Shown: positions 1-8,589 of the stretch, piece by piece
How positions within the stretch are numbered: the first letter of the stretch is position 1
How the letters are laid out: the number at the start of each line of letters is the position of its first letter
NCBI RefSeq assembly: GCF_000757485.1
Contig: NZ_JPYO01000041.1
Span: 248,001 to 312,000 of the forward strand
Length of the DNA: 64,000 nucleotides
Direction of reading: 5' to 3'
Source of the DNA: Achromobacter sp. RTa
GTDB taxonomy: Bacteria; Pseudomonadota; Gammaproteobacteria; Burkholderiales; Burkholderiaceae_B
The notes under the pieces: model-generated
Told to the model about the DNA's origin: nothing
The model's database searches: none
Seen by the model: the letters and a program-made list of their open reading frames with translations, nothing else
Made by a program: the position numbers and the translations under genes

Positions 1-678
1 ACGGCGGCCTATGGCCATTGCCAGGCGCTGTTCGGCGTCGACCTGGACGTGGGGCAGGGCGAGGTCGTGGGCCTCATCGGCCGCAACGGCATGGGCCGCA
101 GCACCGTCATCAAATGCCTGTTCGGCCTGCTTCCCGCCAGCCAGGGCAGCATCGAGTATGGCGGCCGCTCGCTGCGCGGCCTGGCGCCGTACCGGATCGG
201 GCGGCTGGGCCTGTCGCTGGTGCCCGAAGGCCGCCAGATATTCCCGACGCTGACCGTGGAGGAAAACCTGGTGGCCACGGCGTGCGCGCCCAAGGCCGGG
301 GGCGGCTGGACGCTGGAGCGCGTGTATGGCCTGTTTCCCCGCCTGCGCGAACGGCGGGCCAACCTGGGCACGCAGCTCTCCGGCGGCGAGCAGCAGATGC
401 TCGCGCTGGGCCGCGCCCTGATGACCAACCCAAGCCTGCTGGTGCTGGACGAGGCGACGGAAGGGCTGGCGCCCGTGGTGCGGGCCGAGATCTGGCGCGT
501 GCTCGCCCAGCTCAAGGCCGAAGGCTTGTCGATGATCGTGGTGGACAAGAACACCACGGCCTTGCTGCGCCTGTCCGACCGCAACTTCATCCTGGACAAG
601 GGGGTGACGGTGTGGCGGGGAAGCTCGGCGGAATTGTCCGCGCGGCCCGAACTGGTGGCCGCCTACGTAGGAGTCTGA
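1..678 (+). CDS. ABC transporter ATP-binding protein, LivF type (5' truncated by window edge)
   Basis: The frame is open from base 1, so the first few codons lie outside the window; about 225 codons are present. It is the LivF-type ATPase of branched-chain amino acid/amide ABC importers, acting on the inner face of the cytoplasmic membrane. The ABC signature LSGGEQQM (near codon 125) and Walker B LLVLDEATEGLAP are intact. The Walker A reads GRNGMGRST, with arginine (bases 97-99) where ATPases normally have lysine. The following dehydrogenase starts one base after the stop, so the two are probably co-transcribed as the end of a liv-type operon whose binding protein and permeases lie upstream. 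The substrate cannot be told from this subunit. Confidence 0.88.
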   Translation, partial: TAAYGHCQALFGVDLDVGQGEVVGLIGRNGMGRSTVIKCLFGLLPASQGSIEYGGRSLRGLAPYRIGRLGLSLVPEGRQIFPTLTVEENLVATACAPKAGGGWTLERVYGLFPRLRERRANLGTQLSGGEQQMLALGRALMTNPSLLVLDEATEGLAPVVRAEIWRVLAQLKAEGLSMIVVDKNTTALLRLSDRNFILDKGVTVWRGSSAELSARPELVAAYVGV

Positions 679-679
679 G

Positions 680-1450
680 ATGAGATTGCAGGATAGGGTG
701 GCGCTGGTCACCGGCGCCGCTGGCGGCATCGGGCTGGCGATTGCACGGCGCTTCGTGGCCGAAGGGGCCTATGTGCTGATGGCGGACCGCAAGGCCGCCG
801 AGCTGGAGGCTGCGGCGCGCGCGCTGGGCGAGCGGGCGGCCGCCGCGGTGGCCGACGTGGCCGATCCCGCCGACGCGCAGGCGCTGGCGGACGAGTGCGT
901 GCGGCGCTGGGGCGGCCTGGACGTCTGCGTCTGCAACGCGGGCGTGATCCGCGCGGCGGATTTCCTGGAACTGACGCTGGAAGACCTGGACGCGGTCATG
1001 AACGTGAACGTGCGCGGCACCTTCCTGGTGGCCCAGGCCGCGGCGCGCGCCATGGTGGCGGGCGGGCGCGGTAACGGCGCCATCGTCACCCTGTCGTCCA
1101 TGACGGCGGAACTGGCCATGCCCGACCAACTGGCCTACGGCGCCAGCAAGGGCGCGGTGCGCCAGATGACGAAGTCCATGGCGCTGTCCCTGGCGCCGCA
1201 CGGCATCCGGGTCAACGCTATCGGTCCGGGCAGCATCGACACCGAAATCCTGGCCACCATCACCGCCAATCCCGAGGCGCGCAGAACGGTGCTGTCGCGC
1301 ATTCCCATGCAGCGGCTGGGATCGACCGACGAAGTCGCCAAGGTGGCCGTGTTCCTGGCCAGCGACGATTCCAGCTATGTCACCGGCCAGACGGTGTATG
1401 CGGACGGCGGCAGGCTGGCGCTGAACTACACGGTGGCGGTGAAGGAATAG
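680..1450 (+). CDS. SDR family NAD(P)-dependent oxidoreductase
   Basis: A 256-residue classical short-chain dehydrogenase/reductase. The cofactor motif TGAAGGIG is at residues 11-18, NAG lies near residue 87, and the catalytic Tyr153 and Lys157 are in YGASK. The C-terminal VTGQTVYADGG motif is typical of the family. Its start codon lies one base beyond the stop of the LivF-like ATPase, so it is translationally coupled to a transporter and probably oxidises or reduces the imported compound. The family is too broad to name a substrate. Confidence 0.85.
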   Translation: MRLQDRVALVTGAAGGIGLAIARRFVAEGAYVLMADRKAAELEAAARALGERAAAAVADVADPADAQALADECVRRWGGLDVCVCNAGVIRAADFLELTLEDLDAVMNVNVRGTFLVAQAAARAMVAGGRGNGAIVTLSSMTAELAMPDQLAYGASKGAVRQMTKSMALSLAPHGIRVNAIGPGSIDTEILATITANPEARRTVLSRIPMQRLGSTDEVAKVAVFLASDDSSYVTGQTVYADGGRLALNYTVAVKE

Positions 1451-1503
1451 GCGGGCAGGGCGGCATTGCCGTCTTGCTCATGGCGGGCGCGGTCAGGCCG
1501 ATG

Positions 1504-2445
1504 CTACGTCCGCCGGGCCGCACTGGGACTCATCCCGAACTTCGCCTTGAACGCATTGCTGAAGTGCGAAGAGCTGCTGAAGCCATTCGAGTACGCAATT
1601 TCCGTGATGGTGCGCTGCGCACCCTGTTTCGCCGTGATTTCGTCATGGCATCTCTGCAACCGCCGGTCCCACATCCAGTCCGCGGGAGAGGTTCCTTCCT
1701 GGCGGAATAGGTAGTGCAACAGGCGGACCGAGATTCCATGCTGTTTGGCAATGGTTTCCAGCGACAGGCCGGTCGCGGACAGGTGCATTTCGATCCATGC
1801 CTGGATAAGCCGCAACCGGGCCAGTTGATGCGTGTCGGGATCCGGACTTTGGTTGACGGCGCGATCCACCGCAAGCGCGACGATATTCAGCAGGTCTTCG
1901 CCCAGGCGCGCCTTGTCGGGGGCATCGATGACGCCGCTTTCCGCGGCCAGGCTGGCGCAGAGTTGCGCGGCAAGTTTTCCGATGCCGCTGCCGATATCGA
2001 CATTGCCCGCGATGGGCGTGCCTTGCCCGGACAGCTTGCCTTTCAGGTGGGTGCGAGGAATTTCCAGGTAGAGCGCGTGGATATCGTTCAGGCACTCCAG
2101 GTCGTAGGGTTCGCCTGAGTAGAACAACGCGGCAACCGCCTGATTGGATGGCACTTCGCGACGATCCTGGTTCAGCCGCGCGTGCCCCCGCTGGAGTATC
2201 TGCAGGTAGAAGCAATCTTTGTCCAGCCGGGCCAGGTGTTGCTTGCGCCGCCGGATCACATGGCCTGACAAGGAAATATCCGTGATCGAAACCGGGCCGA
2301 AGTTCCCCTTGCGCAAGACGCCGCGGTAGTCATTGGCGTTGGGCATCTCCGCATCCAGCGCGATATAGGCGCTGCATAGAGCGTCCTGCCACATATCCCG
2401 GCGGAGTGGCAGTGCGTGCTGTTGGGCATCGAAAATCAGCTGCAT
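1504..2445 (-). CDS. AraC family transcriptional regulator
   Basis: 313 residues when started at the ATG at 2445, which has AAGGAGA a few bases upstream; an upstream in-frame ATG at 2508 lacks this signal. The N-terminal two thirds resemble the AraC_binding_2/FeaR-like ligand domain. The last ~100 residues are the double helix-turn-helix, with the AYSNGFSSSSHFSNAFKAKFG stretch characteristic of AraC proteins. It is divergent from the permease-monooxygenase-esterase-dehydrogenase unit starting at 2635 and is its likely activator. The inducer is unknown. Confidence 0.87.
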   Translation of the reverse strand: MQLIFDAQQHALPLRRDMWQDALCSAYIALDAEMPNANDYRGVLRKGNFGPVSITDISLSGHVIRRRKQHLARLDKDCFYLQILQRGHARLNQDRREVPSNQAVAALFYSGEPYDLECLNDIHALYLEIPRTHLKGKLSGQGTPIAGNVDIGSGIGKLAAQLCASLAAESGVIDAPDKARLGEDLLNIVALAVDRAVNQSPDPDTHQLARLRLIQAWIEMHLSATGLSLETIAKQHGISVRLLHYLFRQEGTSPADWMWDRRLQRCHDEITAKQGAQRTITEIAYSNGFSSSSHFSNAFKAKFGMSPSAARRT

Positions 2446-2551
2446 CCGTCTCTCCTTTTTCTCCTCTTGCAGTCCTGAGCAAGTCGGTTGCGCTTCGGCG
2501 CAAGACATGGTGCTTTCGAGGGCGATAGTCTCTGGCTGTGCTTCGCATTTT

Positions 2552-2586
2552 GTTCGAAATCTTGACCTTGCTCAAGACGTCCGAAC
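2552..2586. promoter_or_regulatory. nested dyad in divergent araC/MHS promoter region
   Basis: The 189-bp gap between the AraC gene and the permease holds TCTTGA-CCTTGC-TCAAGA (2560-2577), flanked by GTTCG (2552) and CGAAC (2582). The symmetry is seen directly. AraC proteins usually bind direct repeats, so its role as an operator is only a guess. It lies about 50 bp upstream of the permease start. Confidence 0.3.
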
Positions 2587-2634
2587 GAAAAATAGACAAG
2601 ACGAACTACAGACTGGTACCAGGAGGAGGATGGC

Positions 2635-4002
2635 ATGGCCACCAACAGCGAAATTGCCGCGCCGGCAATTGTTGTTCCCGAAGTTAAAGAGACTACGCCC
2701 AAAGAGGTCAAGCGGGTTGTTGCCGCATCCATGGCCGGAACGGTCGCGGAATGGTATGAATTCTTCATTTACGGCGTCGCCAGCACGCTTGTATTCGGGC
2801 CGCTGTTCTTCCCGAAGGTCGACAGCCCGCTTACTTCCATCATCGCTGCATTTGCGACTTACGCCGTTGGCTTTGTGGCCAGGCCGCTGGGAGGCATCGT
2901 CTTTGGCCATTTTGGCGATCGGTTGGGCCGTAAGAAGCTGTTGCAGTTCAGCCTGCTATTGGTGGGATCGTCCACTTTCTTGATGGGCTGCCTGCCAGGC
3001 TTCGCCACTATTGGGTTCGCGGCGCCGGCGCTGCTCGTGCTGTTGCGCTTCATACAAGGGTTTGCCGTCGGCGGCGAGTGGGGCGGCGCGGTTTTGCTGA
3101 TATCCGAACATTCGCCCGCCCATCAGCGGGGCTATTGGGCCAGCTACCCACAATCGGCTGCCTGCATCGGCAACGTGCTGGCCTCCATCGTATTGTTCGG
3201 CCTGTCCAGTCTGCTATCCAAGGAAGCCTTTCTCGATTGGGGCTGGCGAGTGGCGTTCTGGTTGTCGGCCGGGATCGTCTTCGTCGGCTACTACATACGC
3301 CGATCCGTGGAGGATGCGCCGATTTTCCTGGAAACGTATCGGCGGCAGAAGGAATCCCGCAAGAAATCCGCTTCGCTCAAGGATGCATTGGTCGCCTATC
3401 CGCGCAAGTCGTTCTTCAGCATCCTGCTGAGAGTGGGCGAGAACACGGTGTATTACATCATCGTCGTGTTTTCGATTACCTATCTTACGGTGCATGCCAA
3501 GCTGCCTTCGCAGACCGTAATGTTCGTCATGTTCGTTGCGAACATCTTCCAGTTCTTCTCCATGTTGTTCGGCGGCTATCTGTCCGATCAAATCGGACGC
3601 AAGGCGTGTATCGGGCTCGGGTACGCCGGGCTGCTGGTTTGGGCTTTCCTGTACTTTCCGGGACTGGATTCGGGATCGAATGCGCAAATCCTGGGCGTGA
3701 TCTGCCTGGGCCTGTTTTTCCAGGCGCTGTGCTATGGGCCCCAAGCCGCATATTTCGCCGAGATCTTCCCGACGGCAATGCGTTATTCGGGAGCATCGTT
3801 CTGCTATCAGATCGCGACGGTGGTGGCGGGCTCCATCGCGCCGCTGACAGCCACGATTCTGCTGCGCGATTACGACAGCACCACCCCCATTGTGGTCTAC
3901 CTCGCCGGCACCGTTGTGCTTTCCTTGCTGGCGCTCGCCATGTTGTCGGAGACGAAGAATATCTCCCTGCATGACGTAGACCGTGCGCACGCCGAACGCT
4001 AG
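2635..4002 (+). CDS. MFS permease, metabolite:H+ symporter (MHS) family
   Basis: 455 residues with about 12 hydrophobic segments. The N-terminal part has the MHS hallmarks: AEWYEFFIYG in the first helix, the GxxxDRxGRKK loop (GHFGDRLGRKK) between helices 2 and 3, and GGEWGGA in the third region. Relatives take up shikimate, alpha-ketoglutarate, proline or aromatic/dicarboxylic acids by proton symport. A strong AGGAGG precedes the ATG. It is first in a four-gene unit with a monooxygenase, esterase and alcohol dehydrogenase, so it probably imports their substrate or a related acid. Codon use is more AT-rich than in most of the window, a possible sign of acquisition. Confidence 0.88.
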   Translation: MATNSEIAAPAIVVPEVKETTPKEVKRVVAASMAGTVAEWYEFFIYGVASTLVFGPLFFPKVDSPLTSIIAAFATYAVGFVARPLGGIVFGHFGDRLGRKKLLQFSLLLVGSSTFLMGCLPGFATIGFAAPALLVLLRFIQGFAVGGEWGGAVLLISEHSPAHQRGYWASYPQSAACIGNVLASIVLFGLSSLLSKEAFLDWGWRVAFWLSAGIVFVGYYIRRSVEDAPIFLETYRRQKESRKKSASLKDALVAYPRKSFFSILLRVGENTVYYIIVVFSITYLTVHAKLPSQTVMFVMFVANIFQFFSMLFGGYLSDQIGRKACIGLGYAGLLVWAFLYFPGLDSGSNAQILGVICLGLFFQALCYGPQAAYFAEIFPTAMRYSGASFCYQIATVVAGSIAPLTATILLRDYDSTTPIVVYLAGTVVLSLLALAMLSETKNISLHDVDRAHAER

Positions 4003-4036
4003 AACGTTCGATCCTGGAAACCATCAGCAGAACTCT

Positions 4037-5494
4037 ATGATTGAAAAAATCCAGCATTTCAAGACCTTGATACTCGGCGCCGGCTTTGGCGGCCTGGGAA
4101 TGGGCGCCCAACTGGTGCGCAATGACGACGAGGACTTCATCATCGTCGAAAGGTCGGGCGAGATCGGCGGCGTATGGCTCGATAACGCCTATCCCGGCGC
4201 CGCCTGCGACACGGAGGCGCATCTGTATTGCTATTCCTTCTATCCGCATTTGCGGGTCAGCCGCATGTACGCCGGACGTGAAGAGTTGTTGGGCTATATG
4301 CACCGGCTGGCCGACGCTTATGGATTGCGCGCCCATCTGCACTTGAACCAGGAGATAGGCGAGGCAAGATGGGACGACACAGCGGGGCTTTGGCGGTTCA
4401 AGGTGAATGGCGAGGAACGCTACACCTCGAAGTTCTTCGTGCCTGCCTGGGGACAGCTGAACAAACCTTCCATTCCGAGCTTCGAGGGACTGGATGCTTA
4501 TCGGGGAGAGTTCTTTCACTCGGCCCGTTGGGACGGATCCGTCGATCTGGCAGGCAAGAGCGTCGCATCCGTCGGCAACGCCGCTTCCGCTGTCCAGTAC
4601 GTGCCCGAGATCGCGCCCAGCGTTTCCCATCTGACCGTCTTCCAGCGCTCTGCGAATTGGATCATGCCGCGCAATCAGCAGGTGTTTACGCTGGCGCAAC
4701 TGGATGAATTCGAAGCGCAGCCGGCTACCTTCGAGGCGTCACGCAGACATCTGCACGAATTCCGCGAAGCCGGTTTTCGCCGCACGCAGACGGGGAGCAG
4801 CGATCAGGCGGAGGGCAAGCGAATTGCCATAGAGCACCTGGCCAGGCAGGTAAGCGATCCGGCGTTGCGCGCGAGGTTGACTCCGGACTATGAGTTTGGT
4901 TGCAAACGCATTCTTCGCTCGGACGATTTCTATCCCGCGCTGTGCCGTCCCAACGTGACGCTGGAGGTGCGTCCAATCGCGCGTTTTGATGAAAATGGCA
5001 TCGTGACGGCCGATGGCGAGACGCTTGCCTTTGACGTGGTGATTTTCGGTACCGGCTTCGCCAGCCAGGCGTTCCAGGGCGACCTTGCCGTGTATGGCCT
5101 GGAGGGAGCGGCGCTTGCGTCTGCCTGGGAAGAGGGCGCCGAGGCGTATCTCGGCATGACGGTCCCCGATTTCCCGAATATGTTTGTGGTCTATGGTCCC
5201 AACACCAACTTGAATCACAACTCGATCATTACGATGCTTGAAATACAACAGGCTTACATCATCGACGCCATCAAGGCAGCGAGCCGGGACCATGCCGCAG
5301 TGGTTGTGAAAGCGGGAGTATTTCGCGCGTTCAATGACAAGGTGCAGGCTGACATGGGCACTTCGGCGTTTTCGTCGGGGTGCTCCAGCTGGTACAAGAA
5401 CAGGGCCGGGAAGGTCATCAACAATTGGTCCGGCACGGTGGATCAGTATCGCGTCGCCGCGCAATGGGATGCGGCCGATTATCTCTGGATCTAG
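4037..5494 (+). CDS. flavin-containing / Baeyer-Villiger-type monooxygenase
   Basis: 485 residues from the ATG at 4037; an earlier in-frame ATG at 3983 would overlap the permease and precede the Rossmann fold by an odd tail. The FAD motif is GAGFGG (14-19). The class B monooxygenase fingerprint is present at 155-166 as YRGEFFHSARWD, matching FxGxxxHxxxW(P/D) except for Tyr at the first position. The NADPH-binding motif near residue 180 reads GNAASA, with Ala where the second Gly is usual. The family inserts oxygen into ketones to give esters or lactones using NADPH and FAD. The esterase and alcohol dehydrogenase just downstream are the expected next steps. Confidence 0.85.
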   Translation: MIEKIQHFKTLILGAGFGGLGMGAQLVRNDDEDFIIVERSGEIGGVWLDNAYPGAACDTEAHLYCYSFYPHLRVSRMYAGREELLGYMHRLADAYGLRAHLHLNQEIGEARWDDTAGLWRFKVNGEERYTSKFFVPAWGQLNKPSIPSFEGLDAYRGEFFHSARWDGSVDLAGKSVASVGNAASAVQYVPEIAPSVSHLTVFQRSANWIMPRNQQVFTLAQLDEFEAQPATFEASRRHLHEFREAGFRRTQTGSSDQAEGKRIAIEHLARQVSDPALRARLTPDYEFGCKRILRSDDFYPALCRPNVTLEVRPIARFDENGIVTADGETLAFDVVIFGTGFASQAFQGDLAVYGLEGAALASAWEEGAEAYLGMTVPDFPNMFVVYGPNTNLNHNSIITMLEIQQAYIIDAIKAASRDHAAVVVKAGVFRAFNDKVQADMGTSAFSSGCSSWYKNRAGKVINNWSGTVDQYRVAAQWDAADYLWI

Positions 5495-5505
5495 GCGGGC
5501 TTTCC

Positions 5506-6480
5506 ATGGACGATCCACAGCGTATTCCTTTGTCCTCGGTCGCGCCGGATGCCCGAGGATCGATACAGATGTTTCGCGACAACGGCGAGATTTCCTTTCA
5601 GGACGTGCCTCTGGAACTGGCGCGCGAGAATTACCTTCGTGCTTGTGCGGCCAATGGTTTGCCAGGACTTGATTTGCCGTTGGTGCGAGACCATTCCGTG
5701 CCGTCCCGGGATGGAACGTTGCGCGTTCGGGAATACCGCAGCGGCGCGCAGGGTAAGGCGCCGGCCATCTTGTTCTTGCATGGCGGAGGCTGGGTCATCG
5801 GCAACCTGGAGACGCATGACGGGCTGTGCAGATTACTCGCCAAGGAAAGCCAGGCGACGGTATTCTCCGTGGATTATCGCCTTGCGCCCGAACATCCGTT
5901 TCCGGGGCCGTTGGATGATTGCATCGCAGCGCTGCAGTGGCTGTCCTCCAATGCCGATGCGCTTGATGTCGACCTGGCACGCCTGGGGCTGGCCGGCGAC
6001 AGCGCCGGTGGCAACCTGGCTGCCGTCTTGGCGAATGAGGACAGGCTCAGGCCCGAGGGCTGCTCGCCGCGGGCGCAGGCATTGTTCTATCCGGTGACGG
6101 ATCTACGCTGCAGGACTTCGTCGTATCGCCGCATCGTCTCCGGTTTCCCGCTTACCGCGGGGTCGATGCGTTGGTTCCGGGGCCACTATGTCGGTTCTGA
6201 AGGTACGTTCGACGACCCGCGCTTGTCTCCCTTGCTGGCGCCGAGGCTGTCGCGCGCCCCGTTGTTCCTGCTTAGCTGCGGTCTTGATCCGTTGGCGGAC
6301 GAAGGCGTGGCCTATGCCGCCCGGGCAATCGAGGGCGGCGGCCGTGTCGAACATCATCATCTTCCGGCCCATGCGCACGGGATCCTCACGTCTGCGGGCC
6401 GCATCGAAACCGGACGGGCGATGGCGCTTCGTGCCGCGCGGTTCCTGCGAGACACGCTACATCAAGGCACGGGCGAATGA
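5506..6480 (+). CDS. alpha/beta hydrolase, hormone-sensitive-lipase family esterase
   Basis: 324 residues from the ATG at 5506, 11 bases after the monooxygenase stop. The oxyanion motif HGGGW is at residues 92-96. The nucleophile Ser166 sits in GDSAGGN, and Asp261 (GLDPLADEG) and His291 (HAHG) complete the triad, all at the spacing typical of the HSL/bacterial family IV carboxylesterases. There is no signal peptide, so it is cytoplasmic. In context it would hydrolyse the ester or lactone made by the flavin monooxygenase. Family IV enzymes are promiscuous, so the substrate is not fixed by sequence. Confidence 0.88.
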   Translation: MDDPQRIPLSSVAPDARGSIQMFRDNGEISFQDVPLELARENYLRACAANGLPGLDLPLVRDHSVPSRDGTLRVREYRSGAQGKAPAILFLHGGGWVIGNLETHDGLCRLLAKESQATVFSVDYRLAPEHPFPGPLDDCIAALQWLSSNADALDVDLARLGLAGDSAGGNLAAVLANEDRLRPEGCSPRAQALFYPVTDLRCRTSSYRRIVSGFPLTAGSMRWFRGHYVGSEGTFDDPRLSPLLAPRLSRAPLFLLSCGLDPLADEGVAYAARAIEGGGRVEHHHLPAHAHGILTSAGRIETGRAMALRAARFLRDTLHQGTGE

Positions 6481-6516
6481 CGCGCGGCGCGCCTTTCTTT
6501 CACTACATAACACGAC

Positions 6517-7674
6517 ATGACCTCGTTTCAATTTCAGACTGTCCCTACCGTCATCTCCGAATTCGCTGCGGCTCGCCGCCTGGGAGGGCTGCTGCGCGCG
6601 CAGTATCCTGGCCTGACGCGGGTGTGCGTCGTGACCGATGCCTTCCTGTACAAGAGCGGGCTGCTCGAACCGGCGCTGGCTGACCTGGCAAGGTGCGGTT
6701 GGGAGGCCACCGTCATCGACGACGTGATCGCCGATCCGCCGGAGTCCATCGTGCTCGAGGCAGCAGGCCGCGCACGCTCGGCTTGCGCCGAGCTTGTCCT
6801 GGGCCTGGGCGGCGGTTCGTCGATGGATGTGGCAAAGCTGTTGGCCGTCCTGCTGGCTGGAGGGCAGGATATCAAGAGCATGTACGGCGTCGGGAAGGTG
6901 ACCGGCCCGCGCCTGCCCTTGGTACAGATGCCCACCACGGCCGGCACGGGGTCGGAAGTGACGGCGGTGTCGATCGTCACCACAGGCGCGACCACCAAGA
7001 TGGGCGTCGTGTCGCCGTTTCTGCTGGCCGACCTTGCCATTCTGGACGCCGAGCTTACCCTGGGCTTGCCACGAGCGGCCACTGCGGCGACGGGTATCGA
7101 CGCCATGGTGCACGCCATTGAGGCGTATACCTCGGCGCACCTGAAGAATCCGCTGTCCGACATGCTGGCCATCCGCGCCCTGGAGTTGTTGTCGCGTCAT
7201 CTATTGCCTGCCTGCGAAGACGGCGCGAACCGCGAAGCGCGGGAGGGCATGCTGCTTGGAGCGATGTTGGCGGGCCAATCGTTTGCCAATGCGCCGGTGG
7301 CGGCCGTGCATGCGCTGGCCTATCCGATCGGCGGCATCTTCCATGTGGCGCATGGCCTTTCGAACTCGCTGGTGTTGCCACAGGTATTGAAGTTCAACGC
7401 GCCCGTTGCATATGCGCGCTATGCCGAACTGGCCCAGGCCGTCCTGCCTGGCGTTACGGGCAGTGCCTCGTCAAGGTCCGATGCGCTGATTTCGTACCTC
7501 GAGGATCTCATCGCGGCTACGCGCATTCCACGCACGCTGCGCGAAGTAGGAGTCGGCGAGGCCGACCTGCCTGTCTTGGCAAATGAAGCCATGCGGCAGA
7601 CGCGCCTGCTCGTCAACAATCCCAGGGAAGTTACCGAAGCCGACGCGCTGGCAATTTATACGGCGGCTTGGTAG
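6517..7674 (+). CDS. iron-containing (group III) alcohol dehydrogenase
   Basis: 385 residues. The NAD(P)-binding motif GGGSSMD begins at residue 98, followed by PTTAGTGSE. The metal site is recognisable from MDAMVHAIEAYTS-type and AVHALAYPIGG-FHVAHG segments carrying the conserved histidines. It starts 36 bases after the esterase and completes the unit of permease, monooxygenase, esterase and dehydrogenase. The likely role is oxidation of the alcohol released by ester cleavage. Maleylacetate reductases belong to the same superfamily and cannot be fully excluded, but the neighbours favour an alcohol dehydrogenase. Confidence 0.87.
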   Translation: MTSFQFQTVPTVISEFAAARRLGGLLRAQYPGLTRVCVVTDAFLYKSGLLEPALADLARCGWEATVIDDVIADPPESIVLEAAGRARSACAELVLGLGGGSSMDVAKLLAVLLAGGQDIKSMYGVGKVTGPRLPLVQMPTTAGTGSEVTAVSIVTTGATTKMGVVSPFLLADLAILDAELTLGLPRAATAATGIDAMVHAIEAYTSAHLKNPLSDMLAIRALELLSRHLLPACEDGANREAREGMLLGAMLAGQSFANAPVAAVHALAYPIGGIFHVAHGLSNSLVLPQVLKFNAPVAYARYAELAQAVLPGVTGSASSRSDALISYLEDLIAATRIPRTLREVGVGEADLPVLANEAMRQTRLLVNNPREVTEADALAIYTAAW

Positions 7675-7735
7675 GGAGGGAGGCCGTCTTCAGCAAAGGA
7701 ATAGGCGGGCGGGGCGGCGCACGATTCAACGGTTC

Positions 7736-7764
7736 TTGACGGGGAATTCCAGTTCGCATACTCT
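7736..7764 (+). promoter_or_regulatory. sigma-70 promoter for SDR-SMR-TetR unit
   Basis: TTGACG (7736-7741), a 17-base spacer and TACTCT (7759-7764) form a well-spaced housekeeping promoter 35 bases upstream of the SDR start codon. Assigned by eye from consensus. Confidence 0.5.
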
Positions 7765-7786
7765 TTTTGAAACGATCGGTATAAAA
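7765..7786. promoter_or_regulatory. candidate TetR operator over the transcription start
   Basis: An imperfect dyad centred on CGATCG (7773-7778) with TTTT on the left and AAAA on the right sits directly after the -10 box. That is where an autoregulatory TetR operator would block initiation. The TetR gene is the third gene of the same unit. 16 of 22 positions are symmetric. Confidence 0.35.
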
Positions 7787-7798
7787 GTAGTCGTCGGT

Positions 7799-8536
7799 AT
7801 GGAATTCAAAGGCAAGGTCGCCCTCGTCACGGGGGGTACGCGCGGCATCGGCGCCGCCATCGTTCGAAGGCTCGCACAAAAGGGGGCCGACGTTGCCTAC
7901 ACCTACGCCAAGTCGGAGCAGGCGGCAAAAGAGCTTGCCCGAGAACTGGGTGCAAGTGGGATCAAGGCTCTGGCCATCAAGGCGGACAGCCGCGACCCGC
8001 TTGCCGTCCGGGCGGCGGTGCAGCGGACCGCCAGCGAGCTCGGCGGACTGGACATACTCGTCAACAGCGCCGGCGTGTTTCCCTCCGGGCCGATTGAGGA
8101 AGCCACGCTCGAAGAGATCAACGACACCTTGGCGATCCACGCGAGGGCGGTCTTCGTGGCCTCCCAGGCCGCGCTTGCCCATATGGGGGCCGGCGGGCGC
8201 ATCATTTCCATCGGCTCCTGCTTCGCTCAGCGGGTGCCTTATGGCGGGGTGACCCTCTACGCGATGAGCAAATCCGCCCTGATCGGTTTCACCAAGGGCC
8301 TGGCCCGCGAGGTTGGCGCGCGGGGCATTACGGTCAATATCGTCGACCCGGGGTCGACCGACACCGATATGAATCCTGCCGACGGCCCCACGGTCTCGGC
8401 CGAACTGGAGCTCATGGCGGTCAAGCGCTATGCCGAGCCGGAGGAGATCGCGGCCGCCGTCGGGTATCTCGCTGGGGCCGAAAGCCGATTCATCACCGGC
8501 GCATCGCTCGCGATCGATGGAGGCTTCACGGCGTAG
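7799..8536 (+). CDS. SDR family oxidoreductase
   Basis: 245 residues from the ATG at 7799. The cofactor motif TGGTRGIG is at 11-18, NSAG lies near residue 88, and the YAMSK catalytic pair and a C-terminal ITGASLAIDGG follow. It resembles 3-oxoacyl-ACP-reductase-like SDRs that often sit beside TetR regulators. An SMR exporter and a TetR follow on the same strand (gaps of 53 bp and an overlap), so the three form one small operon. No Shine-Dalgarno sequence is evident, but the promoter above fits this start. Confidence 0.83.
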   Translation: MEFKGKVALVTGGTRGIGAAIVRRLAQKGADVAYTYAKSEQAAKELARELGASGIKALAIKADSRDPLAVRAAVQRTASELGGLDILVNSAGVFPSGPIEEATLEEINDTLAIHARAVFVASQAALAHMGAGGRIISIGSCFAQRVPYGGVTLYAMSKSALIGFTKGLAREVGARGITVNIVDPGSTDTDMNPADGPTVSAELELMAVKRYAEPEEIAAAVGYLAGAESRFITGASLAIDGGFTA

Positions 8537-8589
8537 CGCGCGCAGGTCGGAAGGAATGCGGCCGCAATCGGGATTGAACGGGGATTCGG

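Noticed and set aside
8537..8589. Guanidine riboswitch upstream of the Gdx/SugE-type exporter
   Set aside because: The gap is only 53 bases and holds none of the conserved guanidine-I aptamer sequence.
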